Positions 27,001 to 39,000 of a stretch of DNA of 64,000 nucleotides are shown piece after piece. The notes under the pieces are model-generated. The model searched no databases. It was not told the origin of the DNA and saw only the letters and a program-made list of their open reading frames with translations. The stretch spans positions 74,126,429 to 74,190,428 of the forward strand of contig CM049312.1 of the NCBI GenBank assembly GCA_026874595.1, written 5' to 3'. The stretch's first letter is position 1; every line of letters starts with the position of its first letter. The position numbers and the translations under genes are program-made. This stretch comes from Sipunculus nudus (Eukaryota > Annelida > Sipuncula > Golfingiida > Sipunculidae).

Positions 27001-30000
27001 AATTTGTTTCCAGATGATAACTCCAGGTTGTATTGACACTTGAGACCTTTAAAAATGTGGACATCTGTTAACAGTGCACAAATCGTAAAGACTGGACCTA
27101 GAATCTTCATTCTTGACATTCTGAGAGGCCTATGAAAAGTCTCCATGGAAACCAGAAATTAGGTCTCTGTTACCCATATCCTTTGAGCTATGGGGCCCCA
27201 AAGTACCCCTAAGAATGGTGAAAATTTCATACAAAAACTTCAGTATCTCATTAACTACATCAATGATGGTCATGATTTTTGGCATACATATTGATCATGA
27301 GATGTTTCATCAGTTTCTGCAGACTGGTGGCGCCACCTGTATTTTTCGATTTTTTACAAACTGTTTTCTCTATTTTTGAGACCTTTAAAAACGTGAACAT
27401 CTGTTAACAGGGCACAAATCGTAAAGACTGGACCTAGAATCTTCATTCTTGACATTCTGAGAGACCTATGAAAAGTCTCCATTGAAACCAGAAATTAGGT
27501 CTCTGTTACCCATATCCTTCGAGCTATGGGGCCCCTAAGTACCCCCAAGAATAGTAAAACATTTCATAAAAAAACTTCAATATCTGATAAACTACATCAC
27601 TGATGGTCATGATTTTTGGCATACATATTGATCATGAGATGTTTCTTCAGTTTCTGCAGACTGGTGGCGCCACCTGAATTTTTCAAGTTTTTACAATTTT
27701 TTTTCTCTATTTTTGAGACCTTTAAGGATGTAGTTATCTGTCAACAGGGTTCAAATCATAACGACTGGACCTAGAATCTTCATTCTTTACATACAGGGAG
27801 ACCCATGAAAAATCTCCATGGAAACCTGCAATTAGGTCTCTGTCACCCATATCGCTTAAACTGTATGGCTCCAAAATAGCCCCCAGAATAATGAAAAATT
27901 TGATACAAAAACTTCACTATCTCAATAACTACAACACTGATACTCATGATTTTTGGCATACATATTGATCATGACGTGTTCCATCAGTTTCAGCAGACTG
28001 GGTGCGCCGTCTCTATTTTTTTTCAAATTTTTACAAATTTTTTTTCTCTATTTTTGAGACCTTTATAGATGTAGTTATCTGTCAACAGGGTACAAATTAT
28101 AACAACTGGACCTAGAATCTTCATTCTTGTCATGCAAGGAGGCTCATGAAAAGTGTCTGTGGAAACGTGAAATTAGGTCTCTGTTACCCATATAGGACTC
28201 CAAATTATCCCTCAGAATAATGGAAAATTTGATACAAAAGCTGAAGTATCTGAACAACTTATCCAGAGCCACCATGCTTCTTTGCATGGATATTGACCAT
28301 TAAGTGTTTTTATTAGTTTCTGCAGACTGGTGGAGCCACCTGTATTTTTTTTAAAGTTTACGCATTTTTTCTCTATTTTTAGATATATTAATACAGACAC
28401 AATCTAAGCCTGTTGGTTAATCTGTTTGATGCTTCAGTTAAATGGGTGTTTACTACCATTCAGATGATAAAATTTCCTTTTGCAAATTTCTTCCCAGTCA
28501 GCTGAGCGTCATGAACTGTGGGTCACTTGTTGGGTAATGAGGTCAAAGGTCAAGGTCACAGTACCCACATATTTAGAAAGATTGTGGATGCATTTTAAGC
28601 CAATCTTTTCATCCCAAACCTTCCATTTTGCACATATAGCTGAGCTGCCAATAGGGGAAGAAACTTATTTATTGGGGGGTCATAAGGTCAAAGGTCATGA
28701 TCACAGGGGCCCATCTGTCCACATAATTGTTTCTGGATGATAACTCCAGTTTGGATGGACATACTGGTATCAATTTTGACGTATATATGACCCACCAATA
28801 ATGTAAGAGCCCTTTTGATTTTGGGGTCATAAGGCCAAAGGTCAAGGTCACAGGACCCACTTTTTTAAAGAGATTGTTGATGTATTTTTAGCCAAACTTT
28901 CTGTCCCAAACCTTCCATTTTGCACATATAGCTGAGCTGCCAATAGGGGAAGAAACTTATTTATTGGGGGGTCATAAGGTCAAAGGTCATGATCACAGGG
29001 GCCCATCTGTCCACATAATTGTTTCTGGATGATAACTCCAGTTTGGATGGACATACTGGTATCAATTTTGACGTATATATGACCCACCAATAATGTAAGA
29101 GCCCTTTTGATTTTGGGGTCATAAGGCCAAAGGTCAAGGTCACAGGACCCACTTCTTTAAAAAGATTGTTGATGTATTTTTAGCCAAACTCTCTGTCCCA
29201 AACCTTCTATCTTCCAGATGTTGCTCACCTGCCAATAGTGTAAGTAACTTATGGATTTTGGGGTCCCCTGGTCAAAGGTCAAGGTCATGGGGGCCATCTA
29301 TCCACATATTAGTTTCCAGATGATAACACCAGTTTGGTTTGAAATATTGGTTTCAATCTTGACTTATATATTGCCCACCACTAAAGGAAGAACTGTTGAT
29401 TCTGGGGTCATGATACACATAATTGTATCCGCCAAAACAGAGTTTTGCGGATACTATGTTTTCAGCTGCACGCCGCCGCCGCCGCGGCGTAGGTTTCCGG
29501 AGAACTCCTCCGTAACTGCTGGGCGGAATTTTACGAAACCCAGGATTATGTTCGGGTCACATGTGAACTGCTGCGCCCCGATTTTGTTTTGACCTCTGAC
29601 CTTTCCTCTGCGCTCTGCGTCTGTTTCCACACATAAACCCACATATCTCGGGAACCGTTTGACCGATCAGGAAAACTTTTTTGCACAAATGTAGCCCTTG
29701 GAGAGCTTTATAACATACACAAAAAATGGTGGCGCCACCTGCAACCATGTTTGCACAGTGTCCATCTGTTTGTCTGCCTTGGGTTAAAATCACTCATATC
29801 TCTGCAGTGACTTGACTAATCCACCTGAAATTTGGCATGCGTATACATCCTGGATAGCTTTTCTGATTTTGTGACAGGTGGCGCCACCTACATTCACGTT
29901 TACGCTGCAGACATCCAAGCTCATATCTCGGGAACCGTTTGACCGATCAGGAAAATTTTTTTGCACAAATGTAGCCCTTGGAGAGCTTTATCACATACAC

Positions 30001-33000
30001 AAAAAATGGTGGCGCCACCTGCAACCATGTTTGCACAGTGTCCATCTGTTTGTCTGCCTTGGGTTAAAATCACTCATACCTCTGCAGTGACTTGACTAAT
30101 CCACCTGAAATTTGGCATGCGTATACATCCTGGATAGCTTTTCTGATTTTGTGACAGGTGGCGCCACCTACATTCACGTTTACGCTGCAGACATCCAAGC
30201 TCATATCTCGGGAACCGTTTGACCGATCAGGAAAATTTTTTTGCACAAATGTAGCCCTTGGAGAGCTTTATAACATACACAAAAAATGGTGGCGCCACCT
30301 GCAACCATGTTTGCACAGTGTCCATCTGTTTGTCTGCCTTGGGTTAAAATCACTCATATCTCTGCAGTGACTTGACTAATTCACCTGAAATTTGGCATGC
30401 GTATACATCCTGGATAGCTTTTCTGATTTTATGACAGGTGGCGCCACCTACATTCACGTTTACGCTGCAGACATCCAAGCTCATATCTTGGGAACCGTTT
30501 GACCGATTGGGCCAAAATTTTGCATGTGTATAGTTCTCACATAGCTCTTTATCATACGCAAAACTGGTGCCGTCACCTGCAACCATTTTTGCTCAGCATC
30601 CATCTGATTGTCTGCCACGGGCTAAAATCACTCATATACATGTAGTGGTTTGACTTATCTGCCTTAAATTTTGCATATGTATACAACTGGGACGGCTTTC
30701 TGGATTTTGTGGTAGGGGGGCAACCTTCATACACAATTTGGCTGCAGACATCCATGCTAATATGCAACACTTCGCTCTATTTCCCTTGCAACTAAATCCA
30801 TACCTCACTTCACCCGTTCCACTCTGATTTAGGCGGATACACGTAGTCGCTTGTCGACTACCCGTATTCTAGTTATATATAGTCTTGGATATGACTGTAT
30901 TAAGGTCTTATCATCGTCAAACAACCTTGGGTTAATTTAGCTTTAGAATTCATATTAATAATAATTTTAGACACAGTGATGTATATATATTTAGAATCCT
31001 CGGAAAATTCTCTTTCAGATGAGGTATATTTAAAAAGTGTAACAGTGTCCACTTTGAAAATTTAAAACTTGAAATGATTTAAAATAATTGTTTTTTAATT
31101 GGATATATCTCAAAATTGGCATAGGGTATGTGTTTGGAAATAGTATTATTTTAAACTACATACAAATATCTCCAGTCGTTTTTTTGGTTATATATTTAAA
31201 GTCTTTTTTTCATAATGAAATTTAAATTTTTAAAAAATGTGTGATGTTTACAATACTTATTTTGTTTAAATAACGTATTTCTACTATACTATTAACGATA
31301 AAGGAAAAAGAAAAAATCACATTTAAGAATACTTGTTGATTAACCTATATTCAAAATTTGAAGACTCTATATTTGATGGTTTTTGAGAAATATCGCTTTG
31401 AAGACCGTACAGTCTCCAGAAATATTGTTTTGAGAAAACAGCCAAAAACTGTTTGGGAAGAGAAATTTCGTTTTGAATGGAAAACAGGGATATAAGCGCA
31501 AGTAACAGTTGTATTTTTTCACTAAATGTTCCGATGAGAATCGGTTTCAATATATAAATTATAAAATTTAATGGTTTATCAATGTTAAAAAAGGGATTTT
31601 GTTAGGCATCATGACAACTGGAAAACTGTCAAACTAAAGTAGGAGCTTACTGGTCCGAGGGGCTGGTCATCGGTAATCAGGTCATGGGCTACCGGGCCGG
31701 GGCACGCGTCAGGTGTGAAGTGACTGATAAGAACGATCACTCTGTTTCCTCTGCGCTCTCATTCAAACTACCATATGCCCTAATCCAATTAACAACTTGT
31801 CTCTCCCACTCACAATTATATATTAGACACTACATAGCTAGCAGCAACACATATCTCTCTCTCATTAGATTGATATACACCATTCATATATACCACACAC
31901 AAATGCACACACCCAATTGCAATAATGAACACAGTACCAGGCAAATATATGTAAAACATTTTTTGCGTATACATAAATAAATATAATATATATTTGTATA
32001 CATAAATATTCACCTTTAAAGATTTATACACAGCCTGTACTCAGTATGTACATTCACTTCAGTATACATTATACATTCAGTATTTACATTCACGTATGAA
32101 AACGTCTATATCGTGTTCATTCATATTGGAGAGCACTATTACTGCGTGCAAGGTCCTCTTGGATGACCCCGTTTTGGTTTGCCGCATGTACGACAAATAA
32201 GTTGCTTTGGTGCACGAGGGGTTTCTCCGTGAAATCCTCCACTAACGATAAATTTCCTTCACGGCATATGGCACAGACTACTGCGGTAGCCAACAACATA
32301 GCAAGTTGGCCGCACTGCCACAGACGGTAGCTGACTGATTCTGGAACTCCAGGTTGTACTGATCCATGTTTTTGTCACTTGACGACTTGAATCTCTGTGT
32401 AGTTTCGTTACGGACACAGGAACCTTGTGATCAGCTGTATGTGACTGTCTCTCGTTCAAATAGCGAATTTTATCTTTGCTCATTCTATTCTTTTTTCTTC
32501 GACCCATGACGTTCAGTTTGTGGATAGTGTATATTATGTAAGAAGGAACGATGTATTCAGTAATTGTTTTGGCGATGTAATGATGGACCCTCGGAGAAAA
32601 TGTTATATTGTATAGCAGGGTCAATATCACAGAAATAACAATCGATAAATTCATATTTCTGGGTATATTCTTGGTGCTAGGACCATTAATGGGTGACACT
32701 AACATTATAGGGCAGTGACAAAGACATCATTCGGCGACTGGAGGAGTACGATGTACAGTTTACTTCTGGGTTAGGCGTATAGGGGGACTTGTTTGTATTA
32801 ATTAGTGCCAATTAGTAAGTGCCGGTAATAAAGATTAGCTCTTTCCCGGCTGACTGACCGCGGCTTCCCAACGCCTGTCAATCAACAATTTTCCTAACGC
32901 CAGGACCGCATGGTTAACCAATAAGCAACTGACACGCTGCTAACTCTCGCCGATCTGACAGTTGGTCCTGTTTGCACTCCACGTGGGGTTGACATCTGAA

Positions 33001-36000
33001 ATAAAATACTTATTTTTCTGACTGATACAATATAACCCCAGGAACGTGTTTTTGTGAAAAGATAGATATAGCAATCATCTATAAAACCAGATGTTTTTAA
33101 GAAAAATGTAATTTTCTTGATTTTTGACGATGATTAGACCTTAATTGTATTAATCACCAGGTGATGTTGTTTGACATGTTTGGATTACAACAGACTGCCA
33201 TTGTATCCGGCCTTCCTCATTTCATCAACATGTGGATATGGACAAAACTAACAACCTGTACACCATGGGATCAGAACATTTGATAATTGTAATGAAAGGT
33301 TCAAGAGATTATCTTGATTCAATGTGCTTAAGATTATGGGATGGGCTCCTTTGAAAATATGTATCTGTTCAAGAGATGCTTCTTAAGTTACAGACATCAT
33401 TTCAACCGTATTTCTTTGGTTTAACTGCTAGTTACGATAACACTTCCCACATGTCATGCTATCAAATTTATTGGACAAGTGAACAGATGCAAATCAGAAA
33501 ACCTAGCCAGGTCTCCAAGGGAACAGCAGTTACCATGACAACGGGTGCAGCTTTTATGTCATTAATGTTAATCAGACTCGTAGGTCACATTACAAGGTTA
33601 ATATAAAAGGCTTCCAGAAAAGGGCCTTTATGAAACTGATCTTTTGTGGGTCTAATTTAATTAGATGTAAAACCTTGATAATATTATACATAGGGTGGTT
33701 TATGAATTTGTAAAAGTTACATGGGGTTATTGAGTGTTTCTGCTTGTTGCATTATCAGTTAGTTTTAAGAATTGGTACTTCGTCAAATTTGAAGAGTAGG
33801 CATAACCTTTTTGTTCAGAAATTGAACTGTAATAACACAAAAGGAATCCTCAGTTAAAGACTAGATAAACATACATGTGCCATATAATATGAAAAAGGCA
33901 GTTTTAATAAAATTAAATAAATTTTAGAAATGTGCATTTGTGACTTGCATACCCCTCCTGCTTCTCTCAACTCTCACAACATTGATAAGAATAGGTAGTT
34001 CTTGATGTAGATTCAGGACCTGGCATCTTAATTCTGATCAGAGCCTTCATAATGCAAAAAGTGAAAGAAAAAAAAGGAATTGGATAATATGATACTTTTC
34101 CCAATTTGCAGTAGTATTGATCTAATTTTGTGAATAGAATTTGATTTTTTTGTGTAACTGATGTTCAGAATTATTATGAAAAAAAAGATTTATTTAAGAA
34201 TCAAGATAAACAATTTTTTTATCATAACAGTAAGTGTTAAAAAGCTGGCATGAATGACTCCTGTTCTTTCCAGGATAAATGGGAATTCTCATTTATCCCG
34301 GGTCTGAATTTCAAATCTGAATTCCAGTCTCTCAAGGGGGAAAATGGGAATTATCAATCCTCCCAGGAGAGACTGGAATTCTCATTTATCGACAGGAAGA
34401 AAGGGAATTCTCATTTTTCCCTGGAAGATTCTGGATCTTCACAGATTCTCATTTTCCCCCCTTGACATCTATATATAATTTATATATCGCTATATATCAT
34501 ATATGTAAATGATATGATTGACAGGTTGAAGCCGTTGGACATTTCCTTCATGAAAGCCATTCACCACAAGGTTAACATTGTTCCAGTCATAGCCAAGGCC
34601 GACACACTCACCCACGCTGAGGTCATCAAGTTGAAGAAAAAGGTAGTGTACCTGACAGTTCACCTAATGTCTCATACAGGAACAGACAGCACTAAGGGAA
34701 CACCTGTCATCCTCCCAAGTAATTCCACCATTCATTCCTTGTCTCAAGACCTACCTGTCTTATAGTACCAAAGGTCCTCACCAGATGTCAGCACCAGTGA
34801 TAGTGTACTGGAAACACAGATCAAAACATTACCTCCTTAGTGGAGTAGAAAGTGTGTACCACCAATGAGTAAAGTGAGACCAGCAGCTGTTCAGCATTGT
34901 TTAAATTTAAAGACATGGATATCTAAAGTATATGATAGTGATGGGACCAATGATGATATAATCGATGATCAGTCAGCTGATGCAGATGATTAGATGATCG
35001 ATCTTGCATTGCCATAATCGATTACAGAGTTTTTCACAAAGGTTAGGCTTTATTATGGTGGAAGGAAATTTATGCGAACAAACTTTCAAACAACCTGTGT
35101 TTACTAATAGATTCACACCAGAGTTTACTATATACACATAGAGGCTATAGATTTATTAGATATATTAGGAATACATGTGGCCATGTATATTATTTGAGAG
35201 AATATACAGGTCTTTATTTGATTAAAAAAATTCATACTTGTAGAGATCAACCAATTTTTACTGATGATTGATCATGAAATTACAACTGATTCCCAACACT
35301 ACTCAAAAATTACTAACAACCAATCATCAGTTGTTGATATGCTGTCAATGATTGATTATGATCAAGGAAGTGCCCCCCAACACTAGTATAAGAGTATATT
35401 TTGGATTACTTACAGGTCCTGGACCAGATAGACCGAGCAGGGATCCAGATTTACCCTCTACCAGACTGTGACTCTGACGAGGATGATGACTACAAACAAC
35501 AGTGTAAACAACTCAAGGTAAACTGTAGCAGTATTAGATGATTAGATGATTACAAACAGTAGAATGGATGGTTAAATAAATACTAAATATAATCTTATTT
35601 CAAATGGACAAACTGTGGTTAAGCCAGTCATGGTATAGGATGAAACTTTAACTTGAATTTCTATTGTAAAATGGAATGGTCTGCCTCATTGACAATGACA
35701 GGTTGGGTTAAAATCATCACTCATAGCCAAATGTTTAGAGTAACAACTGTTCAGCACAAAATCAGTGCAACAGGATGGTTGACCATTGTAGTACATATCC
35801 CCTGTATGACTTGTATCATGACTCAAGCTAGGCTTGCCAGCCCAATATAAATGCCTACTGATTCAGGTATTCACTGCCTAATGGTGAATATGATTGGTTC
35901 TGGTAATTATGTAAATAGTGATGACAGCTCTGACATGATTTCACGGCCCTTATAATATAATAGAGACAGATGATAATTGTTGTTTACACATGCCATAGTC

Positions 36001-39000
36001 TGTCACACTGATGTCAAAAATGGTTCTAAGGATGTTAGTAAATAGTGGTGAAATTGGTGGTTACCATGGTAAATGATCAAAATTGTGATGGCTAATTATT
36101 ATCAAATACAGGTATCATTATTCTGTTGATAAGCCTGACATTAATTATTGGTAACTCAAGATAAAGGACCTTAAGCATTGATTCAAACAGATTTTCTTGA
36201 ACTTTTTTGGTCAGGCTTAATATCCAAGTAAATCCTATTTTTAATGGGGATAAAAAAAAAACAAATAAGAATTAATAATAAACATGGTTATCTTTTCCAT
36301 TGTTTAGATGTTGGCCTGTCCCAATAATGGATGATTCAACTTAGGAGTAAACTATAGCTTTGAATTGACTTTAAAGATTCTTTCATTTGTCTCTTCTTTA
36401 TAAAAAAAAAATGGATAAAAAAACATTGCAAGAAACAACTTCAAATATGTTATATCCAGAACTACTTGGAATATACTTTTATCAGTGAAACAAAGTAAGA
36501 TAGGTCTTGGAAAGAAGTAATAAGTGCCTGAAGGAGACTCAAAGTCAGGAAAGGATCATTAAGAATTTACAAGTTATATGTTGGGACACTTTTTGCCAAA
36601 ATTATGCATATTAGCTTGTTTCACACAGAATTAGCATGCATTATACATTTGCAGCTCTAGCACATTCAGAGGCTGTTTGTTATGGAAAAGTGATTCATAT
36701 TTCATGATGAAGAGTTTGGTTTTGTTTTTCCAAGGATGCCGTACCGTTTGCGGTGGTCGGGTCCAACACCATCATCGAGGTTCGGGGTAAGAAGATGCGG
36801 GGGAGGATGTACCCTTGGGGCGTAGTGGAGGTGGAGAATCCTGATCATTGTGACTTCATCAAGCTCAGAACTATGTTGATGTACGTAACACACACACATA
36901 CACATGATGTATTTGACTTTCCATCACTTAAAATCAGCATACATGCTGTAAAAACACTTTAATATTTATTGATTTAATAAATTTGGAAATATTTGTACTC
37001 ACAATTTTGTGTATGAGTATATAGGGAGATAAAAACAATTAAATAACAATTAAAACAAATTAATTTCAGGTTATCAATTAATCATTAATTGATGTAGCAT
37101 ATGCAGGGTGATAATTATGAAGCATTGTTGAAGTACCTGCATTTAAGAATATCATGAGCTTTCTTTTAATATTGCATTTGCCTGTCAGAAAGATAAAAAA
37201 AATATATTTTCATTTCAGAAATTTTAATTAATATATCATGTTTCATAGAATTTTGACAAAAACTGACTGATATGTACTGTAAAGAAATAATTCAGATATT
37301 TGTCCTGAGTTTTTACCTTAAAAGTGAGGTCATGATGGTACATTTATTTTACAGCTATTAGCATTGGATGATAAACCTTAACCTATATATATCAAAAATA
37401 TTCCTGGATTCAGATGATATTTGATATTTTCATAATATTTCATTAATGGGCTAAGACATATTTAGCATTGTTAATTAAAACTGGAAAACTGGTCAATGAA
37501 GCATGAGATGATCTGTTATGAAATTTTTAAGAGAAAATTACTGTGAATTAAAAAAAGGGATACTGATACTGGATTATCATCCAAATATAATAACTAGTCT
37601 GTCATCAGTATGGGTTTTACTATATATGGCCTCAGTGTTATACTGTGGTTGCCTTTTTGTTCACGAGAGTTTCAAATTCACAATGTTTGCGAAAGAGAAA
37701 TTAAAGCAAAATTAAAACTTTGGTGAAGAATAGGCCTCATTGCTGAAGGCAAGTCAAAAAGCAAAAGATTATAAATTATTATTGGTCTTGTCTGTTACTG
37801 TTAATCTAAATTAATTATTAAAAATAATCAGATCTTATAAATAATCTGCCACAATGAACAATGATTTCTGCTCATTTGATATTCACTTGTGTCCCTGTCC
37901 AAATTTAACAATTTTTGAGCACATATTACTTTGTATAATTAATTCATTATATGATAAGCTTTTTGTTGGCTATTGTATGATTAGATCCTGAAAATTAAAC
38001 CTTGCGAAAAAGTGGAAAGAAGAAAATTGCAAAATATTTTGCCAACCACAGTATTTGTTTTTTATATGTACATTCCTTGATTGACTTATATGTGGTTTAT
38101 TTAGCACCCATATGCAGGACCTCCAGGAGGTGACACACGAGCACCACTATGAGAACTTCCGTGCCGAGAGGCTGGCCAGCAGCCCCGTCCGTCAGCCGCG
38201 GACAAAGTCAGTATCACGTCTAGCATTGTCCTTAGTGCTAGTTGGTGTCTCATCAGTTTCAGGATGGTGATTGGCTGCTGTCTCTAACCCTTTGTGTATA
38301 TGTTTCTCATGTTCAGTGTTCCCTTCCATGATTGATGCTCACTTCAAGAATCTATTTCTTTTTACAAGTATCTTAATTTTCAGTACACACTCAGATTAAT
38401 AATGTATTTAACCACTGTTGAGTTGTTATCACCGAAACAAATGTAAAACTGTTTTTTAACAGTTTTCTTATTTTCAGACATTCAAAAACTGGTAGATATA
38501 TGTAAGAACTATATATAAACCATTTAAGGTGATTAATTATATATTTGGAGCTAAGTTAGAATTGTTAACTTATATGCTCATTCAGAGCCAGCTGCTTTTT
38601 TAATATAAACTCTTCTACAGATACAGAAGTTATGGAGGTACTTTCATTTATTCAGACCGTACACACTATGTGCAGTGGTCTCATTGCATTCCCTTCTACT
38701 TGTCAATTTCACTGAAACCCTGCAAGGGGTGGATTTGCTGTGGACAACAACCAGGTGCTGGCACCTGGCCAAGATTCCTCAACCATTGGTTTCAACCAAT
38801 GAAACAGGGCATTCTTGGGTGTCAGTTAAGTTTGAATATTTGGCATGCCACCAGTAATACAATGCTCCCCTGATACCAGTCCATGGCATATGCTTCCATG
38901 CAGGCAGTGGTTGAATGAAATGGATCAGTGAAAGGAATGTAATGAAACCACTGCATTAGGATTGTACTCAGGCCCATGTTAGTGGTATTTAGATATCCAA

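Larger units (their letters stand above)
26480..28532 (+). mobile_element. Helentron-like element, family C (AGCTCAGCTGAC ends)
   Basis: Left end TTAGCTCAGCTGAC; GCTCAGCTGAC (26483-26493) is perfectly inverted as GTCAGCTGAGC at 28497-28507, followed by ATGAACTGTGGGTCACTTGTT. In the related copy ending at 56366 this tail contains a perfect hairpin GACCCATGGGTC. The 5' part has GTCGTCCGTACAGCCGTCTG, then units with GGCACAAATCGTAA and TGGTGGCGCCACCTGTATTTT. Non-coding. Confidence 0.65.
25773..34524 (+). other. Septin intron 5 (8.75 kb)
   Basis: Repeat-dense from 26480 to 30872: a family C element, a fragment with a 292-bp duplication and a family B Helitron-like element. From 30.9 to 31.6 kb is AT-rich with no feature. 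A CpG-richer island with a possible minus-strand relic lies at 32.1-33.0 kb. From 33.0 to 34.2 kb I see nothing. A block of nested inverted repeats precedes exon 6. Confidence 0.7.

Noticed and set aside
28669-30370. Identical 63- and 70-codon frames in tandem
   Set aside because: They come from the 292-bp and 280-bp duplicated units; no start context, splice sites or known protein.
32259-32261. In-frame TGA read as selenocysteine
   Set aside because: No SECIS-like structure noticed and no known family; a stop in a decayed frame or a missed intron is simpler.
38207-38210. Alternative donor GTATCA four bases after the exon 9a donor
   Set aside because: It would end the exon in phase 0 and break the join to exon 10, whereas GTCAGT at 38207 fits and is shared with exon 9b.
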